Assembly (NCBI RefSeq): GCF_008064665.1
Contig: NZ_VRZA01000002.1
Span: 682,001 to 746,000 of the forward strand
DNA length: 64,000 nt
From: Parahaliea maris
Lineage (GTDB): Bacteria > Pseudomonadota > Gammaproteobacteria > Pseudomonadales > Halieaceae
Reading direction: 5' to 3'
Part shown: positions 17,984 through 27,819 of the stretch, in pieces
Layout of the letters: the number at the start of each line of letters is the position of its first letter
Numbering within the stretch: the first letter of the stretch is position 1
The notes under the pieces: model-generated
Told to the model about the DNA's origin: nothing
Seen by the model: only the letters and a program-made list of their open reading frames with translations
Databases searched by the model: none
Made by a program: the position numbers and the translations under genes

Positions 17984-19906
17984 ATGAGCCTATTCAATCA
18001 CTACCAGGACCGCTACGAATCTACGCGCGAGGAAGAGTACAGTCTCCAGGAATACCTGGATCTCTGTAAGTCAGACCCCAGTGTCTACGCCTCCGCCGCA
18101 GAACGTATGCTTCTGGCTATCGGCGAGCCCGAGTTAGTGGATACTTCAAAGGATCCGCGGCTCAGCCGAATCTTTGCCAACAAGGTCATCAAGCGCTACA
18201 AGGCCTTCGATGAATTCTATGGCATGGAAGAGTGCGTACAGAAAATCGTCGCCTACTTCCGGCACGCTGCCCAGGGTCTGGAAGAACGCAAGCAGATCCT
18301 CTATCTGCTCGGCCCCGTCGGTGGCGGTAAATCCTCCCTGGCAGAACGCCTCAAGGAGTTGATGGAGAGACAGCCGATCTACTGCATCAAGGGGTCGCCG
18401 GTTTACGAATCGCCCCTGGGCCTGTTCAACGCCGATGAAGACGGTGCCATCCTCGAAGACGAATACAAGATTCCGCGCCGCTATCTCAAGTCCGTCATGT
18501 CACCCTGGGCGGTCAAGCGGCTGCACGAATTCAACGGCGACATCAGCCAGTTCAAGGTCGTCAAACTGTTCCCCTCCATCCTCGACCAGGTAGGTATCTC
18601 CAAGACCGAACCGGGCGACGAGAACAACCAGGATATTTCCTCCCTGGTGGGTAAGGTGGATATCCGCAAACTGGAGCACTTCGCCCAGTCAGATCCCGAC
18701 GCCTATTCCTACTCCGGTGGCATGTGTCGCGCCAACCAGGGTTTGATGGAATTCGTCGAGATGTTCAAGGCGCCGATCAAGGTACTGCACCCCCTGCTGA
18801 CCGCCACCCAGGAGGGCAACTACAACGGCACCGAGAGCATCGGCGGCATTCCCTTTGAAGGTATCGTGCTGGCTCACTCCAACGAGTCCGAGTGGTCATC
18901 CTTCAAGAACAACAAGAACAACGAGGCCTTTATCGACCGGGTCTCGATCGTCAAGGTACCGTACTGCCTGCGGGTGACCGAGGAAGTGAAAATCTACGAG
19001 AAACTGTTGCAGAACAGTTCTCTCTACGAGGCGCCCTGTGCCCCCGACACCCTGGATATTCTCGCCCAGTTCAGCGTCCTGTCGCGGCTGAAAGAACCGG
19101 AGAATTCCAGCATCTACTCCAAGATGCGAATTTACGACGGCGAATCCCTGAAAGATCGCGATCCGAAAGCCAAGTCCATTGCCGAGTATCGCGACAACGC
19201 CGGGGTCAACGAGGGCATGGATGGCCTGTCCACCCGCTTTGCCTTCAAGGTCCTGTCGCAGGTGTTCAACTTCGACCCGGTGGAGGTGGCCGCCAACCCC
19301 GTACACCTGCTGTACGTGCTGGAAATGGCCATCGAGCAGGAGCAGTTTCCCCAGGAAACCCACGACCGCTACCTGAACTTCATCAAGGAATGGCTGACCC
19401 CCAACTACGTCGACTTCATCGGCAAGGAAATCCAGACAGCCTACCTCGAAAGCTACGCCGAATACGGCCAGAACCTGTTCGACCGCTACGTTACCTACGC
19501 CGATTTCTGGGTGCAGGACCAGGAGTACCGGGACCCGGAAACCGGAGAGATCCTCAGCCGCTCGTCCCTCAACGACGAACTCGAGAAAATCGAGAAGCCC
19601 GCGGGCATCAGCAATCCCAAGGACTTCCGCAGCGAGATCGTCAACTTCACCCTGCGGGCACGGGCCAACAACGAGGGGCGCAACCCCAAGTGGACCAGCT
19701 ACGAAAAACTGCGCACCGTCATCGAGAAGAAAATGTTCGCCAGCACCGAAGACCTGCTGCCGGTCATCTCCTTCAACGCCAAGGCCTCGGCCGAGGACCA
19801 GAAGAAGCACTCAGACTTCGTCGACCGAATGGTCGACCGCGGTTACACCGAGAAGCAGGTGCGCTTGCTCTCCGAGTGGTACCTGCGGGTGCGGAAGTCG
19901 CAGTAG
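17984..19906 (+). CDS. prkA: PrkA family serine protein kinase / AAA+ protein
   Basis: 640 residues from the ATG at 17984, which follows a GGAGGAAT site; the in-frame GTG at 17945 lacks one. Homologous to E. coli YeaG and Bacillus PrkA. The N-terminal PrkA AAA domain has Walker A GPVGGGKSS at residues 110-118, and the kinase-related C-terminal region ends with an HSDFVDRMVDRGYTEKQVR-type motif. These proteins respond to starvation and stress; whether the kinase or the ATPase activity matters most is debated. First of the conserved prkA-yeaH-spoVR set. Confidence 0.95.
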   Translation: MSLFNHYQDRYESTREEEYSLQEYLDLCKSDPSVYASAAERMLLAIGEPELVDTSKDPRLSRIFANKVIKRYKAFDEFYGMEECVQKIVAYFRHAAQGLEERKQILYLLGPVGGGKSSLAERLKELMERQPIYCIKGSPVYESPLGLFNADEDGAILEDEYKIPRRYLKSVMSPWAVKRLHEFNGDISQFKVVKLFPSILDQVGISKTEPGDENNQDISSLVGKVDIRKLEHFAQSDPDAYSYSGGMCRANQGLMEFVEMFKAPIKVLHPLLTATQEGNYNGTESIGGIPFEGIVLAHSNESEWSSFKNNKNNEAFIDRVSIVKVPYCLRVTEEVKIYEKLLQNSSLYEAPCAPDTLDILAQFSVLSRLKEPENSSIYSKMRIYDGESLKDRDPKAKSIAEYRDNAGVNEGMDGLSTRFAFKVLSQVFNFDPVEVAANPVHLLYVLEMAIEQEQFPQETHDRYLNFIKEWLTPNYVDFIGKEIQTAYLESYAEYGQNLFDRYVTYADFWVQDQEYRDPETGEILSRSSLNDELEKIEKPAGISNPKDFRSEIVNFTLRARANNEGRNPKWTSYEKLRTVIEKKMFASTEDLLPVISFNAKASAEDQKKHSDFVDRMVDRGYTEKQVRLLSEWYLRVRKSQ

Positions 19907-20033
19907 GAGTACCGCCCTGGATAATGAGCGCCTGGCTGACAAGCGCTCAGCCTGGTAGACATGCCGAAGAGGCGTGTGCCGGGCCGACCGGGTGTAGCGA
20001 CCCTATGAGGCAGGACGCCGATTAGGAGCGTAC

Positions 20034-20129
20034 ATGGACGTATTCACAGCGTGTCGCGGAACCCGGTCGGTCCGGGGCGCGCCGGGCGACAAGGTGCATC
20101 CGGTTGTTCAGGCGGGAATAGATCAATAA
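20034..20129 (+). CDS. 31-codon small ORF between prkA and yeaH
   Basis: The ATG at 20034 has AGGAG 5 bases upstream and opens a 31-codon ORF ending at TAA 20129, in the 280-base gap between prkA and yeaH. The predicted peptide is polar and basic with one cysteine and no recognisable domain. Support is limited to the ribosome site and position. Confidence 0.25.
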   Translation: MDVFTACRGTRSVRGAPGDKVHPVVQAGIDQ

Positions 20130-20186
20130 GCTCGGCTTGTTGTCCAAGCGAGTGTAGAAGGAAGATTTGCGACTGGAGGTACATCA

Positions 20187-21449
20187 GTGGGATTCCTGAT
20201 AGATCGCCGCAACAACCCCAAGCAGAAAAGCGCGGTAAACCGCCAGCGCTTCCTGCGGCGTTACCGCGAGCAGATACAGCGCTCCGTCAGCGAGAACCTC
20301 AAGGGTCGGCATATCACCGACAACGACCGCGGCGAGCAGATCTCCATCCCCACCAAGGACATCGGCGAACCCCAGTTTCACCACGGTCGCGGCGGCCAGA
20401 TCACCCACGTAGTCCCCGGCAACGAAGAGTACACCCGCGGTGATCGCATCGCCCGACCCCAGGGCGGTGGTGGAGGTGGCGGCGGCCGCGAGGGCAGCCC
20501 CGACGGGGAGGGCATGGATGACTTTGTCTTCCAGATCAACCAGCAGGAGTTCCTCGACGTCCTGTTCGATGACATGGAACTGCCCAACCTGACCAAACGG
20601 CAGCTTTCCGGTCTTGAAGAATTCAAGCGCAGGCGCGGTGGGTTTGCCTCCGACGGCGCTCCCTCAAACCTCAGTATTGTGCGCTCGATGCGTTCGGCAA
20701 CTGCGAGGCGCATCGCCCTCGGCGCGGGTCGACGCAGGGAACTGCGGGAACTCGAGGCCGAGCTCGCGGCACTCCCGGACACCGCCGAATTCGAGGACCG
20801 TAAACAGGCACTCGCGCTGAAGATCGATGAGTTGCGCGAGGCGCTGGCGCGGATTCCCTTCCTCGATGATGTCGATATCCGCTATCACCGCCACTACAAC
20901 GAACCCGTGCCGCACTCCAAGGCCGTCATGTTCTGCGTCATGGATGTGTCCGGTTCCATGGACCAGGCTACCAAGGACCTGGCGAAACGCTTCTATATCC
21001 TGCTGTACCTGTTTCTGTCGCGAAACTACGATCGCACGGAGCTGGTATTCATTCGCCACCACACCGTGGCCAAGGAAGTGGATGAGGATGAATTCTTCAA
21101 TTCCAGGGAAACTGGCGGCACCGTCGTCTCCAGTGCCCTGGACCTGATGAAGAGCATCATCGAGGCCCGCTATTCGCCAACCGAGTGGAATATCTACGGG
21201 GCCCAGGCTTCCGACGGCGACAACTGGCCCGACGACGCCCCGCGCTGCACCACGCTGATCAAGCAGGTGCTGCCCCTGTGCCAGTACTACGCCTACGTTG
21301 AAATCACCGAGAGTGGTGACAAGCCCCTGTGGCAGACCTACGCCAGCCTGGAGAGCGAGTGGGGGGATGTGTTCGCCATGCAGCATATTACCGGGCCCGG
21401 CGATATCTATCCGGTGTTCCACGAACTGTTCCGCAAGCAGAGCGCATGA
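20187..21449 (+). CDS. yeaH: YeaH/YhbH family protein (DUF444)
   Basis: 420 residues with a GTG start after GGAGG. It begins with the family-typical [19 protein letters not shown] glycine-rich stretch at about residues 93-103 follows, and a von Willebrand A-like domain carries the metal-site motif D253-V-S-G-S257. It is the constant partner of PrkA; the pair is co-transcribed in E. coli and linked to nitrogen starvation and stress. It ends 1 base before spoVR. Cytoplasmic; exact activity unknown. Confidence 0.95.
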   Translation: MGFLIDRRNNPKQKSAVNRQRFLRRYREQIQRSVSENLKGRHITDNDRGEQISIPTKDIGEPQFHHGRGGQITHVVPGNEEYTRGDRIARPQGGGGGGGGREGSPDGEGMDDFVFQINQQEFLDVLFDDMELPNLTKRQLSGLEEFKRRRGGFASDGAPSNLSIVRSMRSATARRIALGAGRRRELRELEAELAALPDTAEFEDRKQALALKIDELREALARIPFLDDVDIRYHRHYNEPVPHSKAVMFCVMDVSGSMDQATKDLAKRFYILLYLFLSRNYDRTELVFIRHHTVAKEVDEDEFFNSRETGGTVVSSALDLMKSIIEARYSPTEWNIYGAQASDGDNWPDDAPRCTTLIKQVLPLCQYYAYVEITESGDKPLWQTYASLESEWGDVFAMQHITGPGDIYPVFHELFRKQSA

Positions 21450-21450
21450 G

Positions 21451-22968
21451 ATGGCAGAACGGATAAAACGCGAGCCCCTGTCCACGGAATCCGACTGGAC
21501 CTTCGAACTGCTGGAGGACTACGAGCGGGAGATCTCGCGGATCGCCGGCGACTTCGGGCTGGATACCTACCCCAACCAGATCGAGATCATCAGTTCAGAG
21601 CAGATGATGGACGCCTACGCCTCCTCGGCGATGCCCATCAACTACCATCACTGGAGCTTCGGCAAGCACTTCCTGGGGGTTCAGAACAACTACAAGCGGG
21701 GCCGCATGGGGCTGGCCTACGAGATCGTGTTCAACTCCAACCCCTGCATCGCCTACCTGATGGAGGAGAATACCCTCACCATGCAGGCGCTGGTGATCGC
21801 CCACGCCAGCTATGGCCACAACTCCTTCTTCAAGAACAACTACCTGTTCCGCACCTGGACCGATGCCGAATCGATCATCGACTACATGCTGTTCGCCCGC
21901 AATTACATTGCCGAGTGCGAGCAGCGTCACGGTATCAGTGCGGTGGAAGACGTGCTGGACGCCTGTCACGCCCTCATGAACCACGGGGTCGACCGCTACA
22001 AGCGGCCCTATCCGATGTCGCTGGAAGAGGAGCGGCAACGTCGGGAGGAACGGGAGGCCATTCTGCAGCAGCAGGTAAACGAGCTGTGGAAAACCCTGCC
22101 GGTATCCGAGAGCGCCATCGAACAGCGGGAGCACCGCTTTCCCGAAGAACCCCAGGAAAACATCCTGTATTTCCTCGAGAAGAACGCGCCCTTGCTGGAG
22201 CCGTGGCAGCGCGAAGTGATCCGCATTGTGCGCAAGGTCTCCCAGTACCTCTATCCCCAGCGCCAGACCAAGGTCATGAACGAGGGCTGGGCCTGCTTCT
22301 GGCACTTCCATATTCTTCACGAGATGTACCGTGAAGGGCTGGTTACCGACGGCTTCATGATGGAGTTTTTGCAGTACCACACCGCGGTGGTCTACCAGCC
22401 GCCGTTTAACTCGCCGTACTACAACGGCATCAATCCCTACACCCTCGGCTACGGGATGATGCAGGAGTTGCGGCGGATCAGCGAGGCGCCGACCAAGGAA
22501 GATCGCGACTGGTTCCCGGATATCGCCGGTACGCCCTGGCTGGAGACCCTCAATTTCGCCATGCGCGACTTCAAGGACGAGAGCTTCATTCTCCAGTTCC
22601 TGTCCCCCAGGCTGATGCGCGAACTCAAACTGTTCTCGGTCGTGGATGACGAGAACCTGGACTACCTCGAAGTAAACGCCATACACGACGAGTGGGGCTA
22701 CCAGAAAGTGCGGGAAGCTCTCTCCGCCAACTACGATCTCGGTAATCTCGAGCCCTATATCCAGGTCTATAACGTGAACGTGCGTGGCGACCGCACCCTG
22801 ACCTTGCGCCACGAAATGCACCGCGGCCGCCCGTTGGAGCAGGGCAGTGCCGAGGAGGTCGTCAAGCACCTGCAACGCTTGTGGGGCTTCGACGTGGTAC
22901 TGGAGTCGGTGTCAAACGGCGAGGTCAAATCCCGCATCGCCCACAGCGAACTCTCGGCGGCAGTCTGA
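21451..22968 (+). CDS. ycgB: SpoVR family protein (YcgB-like)
   Basis: 505 residues from the ATG at 21451, 1 base after the yeaH stop; the open frame extends upstream inside yeaH but without SpoVR-like sequence. Recognisable segments are YPNQIEIISSEQMMDAY near residue 33, the block MNEGWACFWHFHI near residue 276 and NPYTLGYGMM near residue 328. SpoVR acts in spore cortex formation in Bacillus; in gammaproteobacteria its role is unknown but it travels with prkA-yeaH. Soluble, third gene of the operon. Confidence 0.95.
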   Translation: MAERIKREPLSTESDWTFELLEDYEREISRIAGDFGLDTYPNQIEIISSEQMMDAYASSAMPINYHHWSFGKHFLGVQNNYKRGRMGLAYEIVFNSNPCIAYLMEENTLTMQALVIAHASYGHNSFFKNNYLFRTWTDAESIIDYMLFARNYIAECEQRHGISAVEDVLDACHALMNHGVDRYKRPYPMSLEEERQRREEREAILQQQVNELWKTLPVSESAIEQREHRFPEEPQENILYFLEKNAPLLEPWQREVIRIVRKVSQYLYPQRQTKVMNEGWACFWHFHILHEMYREGLVTDGFMMEFLQYHTAVVYQPPFNSPYYNGINPYTLGYGMMQELRRISEAPTKEDRDWFPDIAGTPWLETLNFAMRDFKDESFILQFLSPRLMRELKLFSVVDDENLDYLEVNAIHDEWGYQKVREALSANYDLGNLEPYIQVYNVNVRGDRTLTLRHEMHRGRPLEQGSAEEVVKHLQRLWGFDVVLESVSNGEVKSRIAHSELSAAV

Positions 22969-23041
22969 TTGGTTGGCGCAGCCGGCAGCGGTACAATCCC
23001 CGGAAAGTCTCGTCATCCATAACAACCGGGGTTTGTCCTTC

Positions 23042-24622
23042 GTGAAGCGTTCTGTTTGTCTGTATGGCCGCCGTGCCAGCGGTTTGATTTGCCTGCTGGG
23101 CATCGTATTCCTGAGCGCCTGTGCCAGTGTGCCTGAAGCCGGCAGCTACGACCGACCTGTCACCCATACGCTGACAGACACCGAAGACACGGCCCTCGCG
23201 CGAACCATCGGGCGCGCCTTTCCGGAGCAATTGGCCGCGGGGGAGGAGTCGGGTTTCTATCCCCTGGACGATGGCATGAAAGCCTTCGTTGCGCGTATGG
23301 CCCTGGTGGATGTGGCCGAGGTCAGTGTGGATGTGCAGTACTACATCTGGCATCCGGATACCAGCGGCACCCTGCTGGCCGGGAAGCTGCTGGACGCCGC
23401 AGACCGCGGCGTGCGGGTGAGGTTACTGCTGGATGACCTGGATACGGCGGGCAAGGATACCTTTCTGGTCCAGCTCGATGCCCATCCCAACATTGAAGTC
23501 CGGCTTTACAATCCTTTCGCCTATCGTGGCAGCCGGGGCGTGGGTTTTGCCGGCGATCTCAAACGCCTGAACCACCGCATGCATAACAAGTCGCTGACCG
23601 TGGACAACCAGGCCGCGATTGTTGGCGGTCGCAATATCGGCAACGAGTACTTTGACGCGGTTGCCCACACCGCTTTCGCCGACCTGGATGTGCTCGCGAT
23701 CGGGCCCGTTGTTCCCAGGGTGTCCGGCATGTTCGACCAGTACTGGAACAGTGAAGTGGCGGTGCCGGTGGGTGTGGTTGTCACCGGGGTCGACATCAGT
23801 CCATCAAACCTTGCCGAGGCGCGCGGGAATTTCCAGGCGAGGATCGACAGCGCCTGGCAGTCGGACTACGTCAAGGCGGTGCAGGCATCCAAAGTCCTCG
23901 ACGAACTGCGTTTTGCCAACCTGGGTATTGCCTGGGGCAGGGCGCAACTACTGTATGACGATCCCGAGAAGCTGCTGCATCCGGAGATTACCGGCGAGAC
24001 TCACCTGGCGCCGCAGCTGCTGCCGGTGGTGGCGGGCGCGAGCCAGAGGGTAGCGGTAGTGTCACCGTACTTTGTACCGGGGGAGGCCACAGTCGAGCTG
24101 TTCCGGGAACTTGTGGCCCGCGGCGTGGAGGTCAGTATTCTCACCAACTCCCTGGCTGCCAATGATGTCGGGGTGGTACACGCGGGGTACATGCGTTATC
24201 GCAAAGCCCTGCTGGAGGGCGGGGTCCATCTCTATGAGTACAAGCCCGAGCCCACCCAGGTATCCCGCAACAAGAACTGGACGGGCTCATCATCCGCCAG
24301 CCTGCATGCCAAGACCCTGGGCGCCGACGGCCGCCATGTCTTCGTGGGGTCGTTTAACCTGGACCCGCGTTCGGTCGCCCTGAATACCGAAATGGGCGTG
24401 ATGATCGAAAACCCGGTGCTGGCCTCAGGCCTCCACGAGGGGTTTCACCGACTGGCCCGAAACCAGGCCTACCGGGTGGAGCTGGTGGATGGCCAGTTGC
24501 GCTGGACGGAAATCCTGGCCGGTGGCGAACTCCGCACCTACGATGTGGAGCCCCAGACCACCCTGTGGCAGCGTTTCGTGGCCCGCACCCTCTCCATTAT
24601 CGTCCCTGAAAGCATGCTCTGA
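23042..24622 (+). CDS. Phospholipase D family lipoprotein (cardiolipin synthase-like)
   Basis: 526 residues from GTG 23042. The N-terminus is basic, then hydrophobic and ends in the lipobox-like LSAC, so it is a predicted lipoprotein. Two HKD motifs are visible: H181-N-K183 in HNKSLTVDN, followed by GGRNIGNEYFD, and H422-A-K424 in HAKTLGADGRHVFVGSFNLDPRS. This resembles E. coli YmdC/ClsC, which makes cardiolipin from phosphatidylglycerol and phosphatidylethanolamine, but a phospholipase or nuclease role is possible. It follows spoVR by 73 bases. Confidence 0.85.
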   Translation: MKRSVCLYGRRASGLICLLGIVFLSACASVPEAGSYDRPVTHTLTDTEDTALARTIGRAFPEQLAAGEESGFYPLDDGMKAFVARMALVDVAEVSVDVQYYIWHPDTSGTLLAGKLLDAADRGVRVRLLLDDLDTAGKDTFLVQLDAHPNIEVRLYNPFAYRGSRGVGFAGDLKRLNHRMHNKSLTVDNQAAIVGGRNIGNEYFDAVAHTAFADLDVLAIGPVVPRVSGMFDQYWNSEVAVPVGVVVTGVDISPSNLAEARGNFQARIDSAWQSDYVKAVQASKVLDELRFANLGIAWGRAQLLYDDPEKLLHPEITGETHLAPQLLPVVAGASQRVAVVSPYFVPGEATVELFRELVARGVEVSILTNSLAANDVGVVHAGYMRYRKALLEGGVHLYEYKPEPTQVSRNKNWTGSSSASLHAKTLGADGRHVFVGSFNLDPRSVALNTEMGVMIENPVLASGLHEGFHRLARNQAYRVELVDGQLRWTEILAGGELRTYDVEPQTTLWQRFVARTLSIIVPESML

Positions 24623-24631
24623 TCCATTTAT

Positions 24632-24648
24632 TGCACCATGATGGTGCG
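24632..24648. promoter_or_regulatory. NtrC-like dyad upstream of the aminotransferase
   Basis: TGCACC-ATGAT-GGTGCG matches the NtrC consensus TGCACY-N5-GGTGCA at 11 of 12 defined positions. It lies about 125 bases before the aminotransferase ATG. A weak sigma-54 match, GG-N10-GC with boxes TGGACC and GTGC, lies at 24693-24707. Confidence 0.5.
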
Positions 24649-24770
24649 CCTCCTGGGGTCGGGTAGCCCTGGAGCCATATCCCGCAAACCCCTGGACCTA
24701 ACTGTGCCGAGGCCGCTCTCCCTAAGCTGTGGACTATTCCGCCAGCTACGCATCAGGACAGGCCACCGGT

Positions 24771-26153
24771 ATGAACCAGCCCGCTTTCACCCAGGAACGC
24801 GAAGACATTATCCAGACCGACCGCGATACGGTCTGGCACCACCTGACCCAGCACCGCCAGTTCGACAAGGCCGACCCCATGGTCATCGTCAAGGGGGAGG
24901 GCATGCGGGTGACCGATGCCACCGGCCGCGAGTACCTGGACGCCACCTCCGGCGGGGTCTGGTCGGTCAATGTCGGTTACGGGCGTGCGGAGATCGCCGA
25001 CGCGGTACGCGACCAGCTCGTCACCATGTGCTACTACGCCGGTACCGCGGGGAGTGAGCCCGGCGCGAGATTTGCCGCGCGACTGCTGGAGAAACTGCCG
25101 GGGCTCGGGCGTGTGTACTACTCGAATTCCGGGTCCGAAGCCAACGAGAAAGCCTACAAGATGGTGCGCCAGCTGGCGCACCTGGAAGGTGATGGCAGCA
25201 AACACAAGATCATCTTTCGCGACCGGGACTACCACGGCACCACTTTCGGTGCCCTGAGTTCTACCGGTCAGTTCGAGCGCAAGGCGCAATATGGCCCCTT
25301 CCTCGACGGGTTCGTGGAGATGGAGAATTGCTGTTGCTACCGCTGCCCCTTCGGCAAGACCTACGGCAGCTGCGACATCGAGTGCGCCACCCATCTGGAA
25401 ACGATCATCCAGCGGGAGGGGCCGGAGACCGTCGGTGCCGTAGTGCTGGAACCCATTACCGCCGGGGGCGGTGTGATTCCCCCGGTGCCGGAGTACTTCC
25501 CGATCATCCAGGCCATCTGTCGCAAGTACGACGTACTGCTGCACATCGATGAAGTGGTCTGTGGTCTCGGTCGAACAGGTGAGTGGTTTGGCTACCAGCA
25601 CTACGATGTGCAACCCGATATGGTCACCATGGCCAAAGGGGTGGCCAGCGGTTACGCCGCGATTTCCTGTACGGTCACCAGTGACGCCGTGTTCGAGCGC
25701 TTCAAGAACGCACCTGAGGGTCGGTTGGCATACTTCCGCGATATCAGCACCTTCGGCGGCTGTACCGCGGGGCCGGCAGCCGGGCTGGTCAATATCGACA
25801 TCATCGAGCGGGAAGGCCTGCTGGAAAATGTTCGCCTGCGCGGCGAGCAGTTGATGGACGGGCTGCTGGAACTCAAGGACAAGCATGCCGTGGTTGGCGA
25901 TGTTCGCGGTGTCGGTCTGTTTGCGGGACTTGAGCTGGTGGCCGATCGCGAGACCAAAGCGCCGGCCCCGGAGCAGACGGCGATGGCGGTGGCGAAGGAC
26001 TGTGCCGACCAGGGGGTCCTGATTGGCAGGACCAATCGCAGCTTCCGCGAGTTCAACAATACGCTTTGCCTGAGCCCGGCGTTGATCGCCTCGCGCGGGG
26101 ATATCGACGACATCCTCGAAGCACTTGACGGCGCCCTGCTGCGCAGTGCGTGA
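24771..26153 (+). CDS. Class III aminotransferase, taurine/omega-amino acid:pyruvate type
   Basis: 460 residues from ATG 24771; an in-frame GTG at 24729 would add 14. This is a fold-type I PLP enzyme: SNSGSEANEKAYK near residue 118, LHIDEVVCGLGRTG near 257 and PLP lysine K289 in MVTMAKGVASGYA. An unusual cysteine cluster, CCCYRCPFGKTYGSC, lies at residues 187-201. The overall look is close to taurine:pyruvate and omega-amino acid:pyruvate aminotransferases, which yield alanine; a Na+/alanine symporter follows. No sulfoacetaldehyde acetyltransferase gene is nearby, so taurine as substrate is a guess. Confidence 0.85.
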   Translation: MNQPAFTQEREDIIQTDRDTVWHHLTQHRQFDKADPMVIVKGEGMRVTDATGREYLDATSGGVWSVNVGYGRAEIADAVRDQLVTMCYYAGTAGSEPGARFAARLLEKLPGLGRVYYSNSGSEANEKAYKMVRQLAHLEGDGSKHKIIFRDRDYHGTTFGALSSTGQFERKAQYGPFLDGFVEMENCCCYRCPFGKTYGSCDIECATHLETIIQREGPETVGAVVLEPITAGGGVIPPVPEYFPIIQAICRKYDVLLHIDEVVCGLGRTGEWFGYQHYDVQPDMVTMAKGVASGYAAISCTVTSDAVFERFKNAPEGRLAYFRDISTFGGCTAGPAAGLVNIDIIEREGLLENVRLRGEQLMDGLLELKDKHAVVGDVRGVGLFAGLELVADRETKAPAPEQTAMAVAKDCADQGVLIGRTNRSFREFNNTLCLSPALIASRGDIDDILEALDGALLRSA

Positions 26154-26164
26154 GGGGGTGAACC

Positions 26165-26188
26165 GGGTAGCTGGATGGATGGCTACCC
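26165..26188 (+). terminator. Hairpin after the aminotransferase gene
   Basis: A perfect 7-bp inverted repeat GGGTAGC/GCTACCC with a 10-base loop lies 11 bases after the stop codon. No T-run follows, so it may be a weak terminator or an mRNA 3' stabiliser. Confidence 0.35.
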
Positions 26189-26271
26189 AATCCCTGCCAA
26201 GGTTATTTCACAAGGGCGCCTGCATGCCGTGCCGTGCTGCGTTATAGTCAACCCGGACACAGGAACTCTTC

Positions 26272-27819
26272 ATGAAACATCGCAATCTTCTCTCCGCCAT
26301 AACCCTGGCGCTCCTGGCCCCGGTAACTGCCCAGGCGTCCACGATCGACGCGTGGATTGACGGTTTGATGGCCCCGGTTACCGAGGCCCTGGCGTCGGTA
26401 GTGTTCTTCAGCGTGCCGGTGTTTGGTGCCCAGCTGCCACTGGTGGTGTTGTGGCTGGTAGCGGCTGCGGTGTTCTTTACCCTTTACTTTGGATTTCTGA
26501 ACCTGCGGGGCATCCGTCATGCCTGCCGAATCGTGCGCGGCGCCTATCACGACCCCAATCACCACGGTGAGGTCACCCACTTCCAGGCACTGGCCACCGC
26601 AGTATCGGGAACGGTAGGCATCGGTAACATCGGCGGCGTGGCGGTGGCTATCTCCGTCGGCGGTCCCGGCGCTGCCTTCTGGATGATCGTCGCCGGGATA
26701 CTGGGCATGTCCACCAAGTTCGTGGAGTGTACCCTGGGGGTCCTGTATCGGCGCAAAAACCCAGACGGCTCGGTCTCGGGTGGCCCGATGTACTACCTCG
26801 AACGCGGTTTCGCCGAGAAGGGCAAGACCGGCCTGGGCAAGTTCCTGGGCCGTTTCTATGCCCTGGGTATCGTGATTGGCTGCATGGGCATCGGCAACAT
26901 GTTCCAGGCCAACCAGGCCTACGTCCAGGTGGTTAACGTCACCGGCGGCTTCGGCGGCAGCTGGTTCGGCGACAAGGGCTGGCTGTTCGGACTGATTCTG
27001 GCGGCTCTCGTGGCACTGGTCATTCTCGGGGGTATCAAGAGTATCGCCCGGGTCACCGGGAAGGTTGTACCTTTCATGGCCCTGTTCTACTGCACCGGCG
27101 CCCTGCTTATCCTGTACATGAACCGCGAGGCATTGCCCTTTGCATTCGAGGCCATCCTCAGCGGCGCCTTCAGTGCATCCGGTGTGGCAGGCGGTGCGCT
27201 GGGCGTGATGGTCATCGGCTTTCAGCGGGCGGTGTTCTCCAACGAGGCGGGTATTGGTTCTGCGGCCATCGCCCACTCGGCGGTGCAAACCAACGATCCG
27301 GTCACCGAGGGCTTCGTGTCACTGCTCGAGCCCTTCATTGACACCGTGATCATCAGCACCATGACCGCGCTGGTCATCATCACCACCCTGTACTATGTGC
27401 CGAGCTTTACCGAAGGGCTGGGTGGCATCGAGATGACCTCACGCGCCTTCGAGCGCAACGTCGCCTGGTCGCCGTACTTTATCGCGGTCGCCGGTTTCCT
27501 GTTTGCTTTCTCGACCATGATCGCCTGGTCGTACTACGGCCTGAAAGGCTGGACCTATCTTGTCGGCGAAGGGCGTATGGCGGAAACCGGTTTCAAGTTT
27601 GTGTTCTGCCTGTTCGTAGTGATTGGTTCCAGCATCCAGCTGGGTTCCATCCTCGACTTCTCCGACGCCATGGTGTTCCTGATCTGTGTGCCCAATATTA
27701 TCGGCCTTTACCTGCTGGCCCCGGTAGTGAAGCGGGAGCTTGCACGGCATAACGAGTGGGTTCGCAGTGGCGGCACCGAGCCCGAAACTTCCAACGCCCA
27801 GGTGTTGTCTGAATCCTGA
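26272..27819 (+). CDS. Sodium:alanine/glycine symporter (AGCS family)
   Basis: 515 residues, with an N-terminal signal-like segment and about ten hydrophobic helices. Family motifs include TVGIGNIGGVAVAISVGGPGAAFW near residue 120 and NEAGIGSAAIAHSA near residue 325. It imports alanine or glycine with Na+ across the inner membrane. An AGGAA ribosome site precedes the ATG. It follows the alanine-forming aminotransferase by 118 bases in the same direction, which suggests linked amino-nitrogen use. Confidence 0.93.
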   Translation: MKHRNLLSAITLALLAPVTAQASTIDAWIDGLMAPVTEALASVVFFSVPVFGAQLPLVVLWLVAAAVFFTLYFGFLNLRGIRHACRIVRGAYHDPNHHGEVTHFQALATAVSGTVGIGNIGGVAVAISVGGPGAAFWMIVAGILGMSTKFVECTLGVLYRRKNPDGSVSGGPMYYLERGFAEKGKTGLGKFLGRFYALGIVIGCMGIGNMFQANQAYVQVVNVTGGFGGSWFGDKGWLFGLILAALVALVILGGIKSIARVTGKVVPFMALFYCTGALLILYMNREALPFAFEAILSGAFSASGVAGGALGVMVIGFQRAVFSNEAGIGSAAIAHSAVQTNDPVTEGFVSLLEPFIDTVIISTMTALVIITTLYYVPSFTEGLGGIEMTSRAFERNVAWSPYFIAVAGFLFAFSTMIAWSYYGLKGWTYLVGEGRMAETGFKFVFCLFVVIGSSIQLGSILDFSDAMVFLICVPNIIGLYLLAPVVKRELARHNEWVRSGGTEPETSNAQVLSES

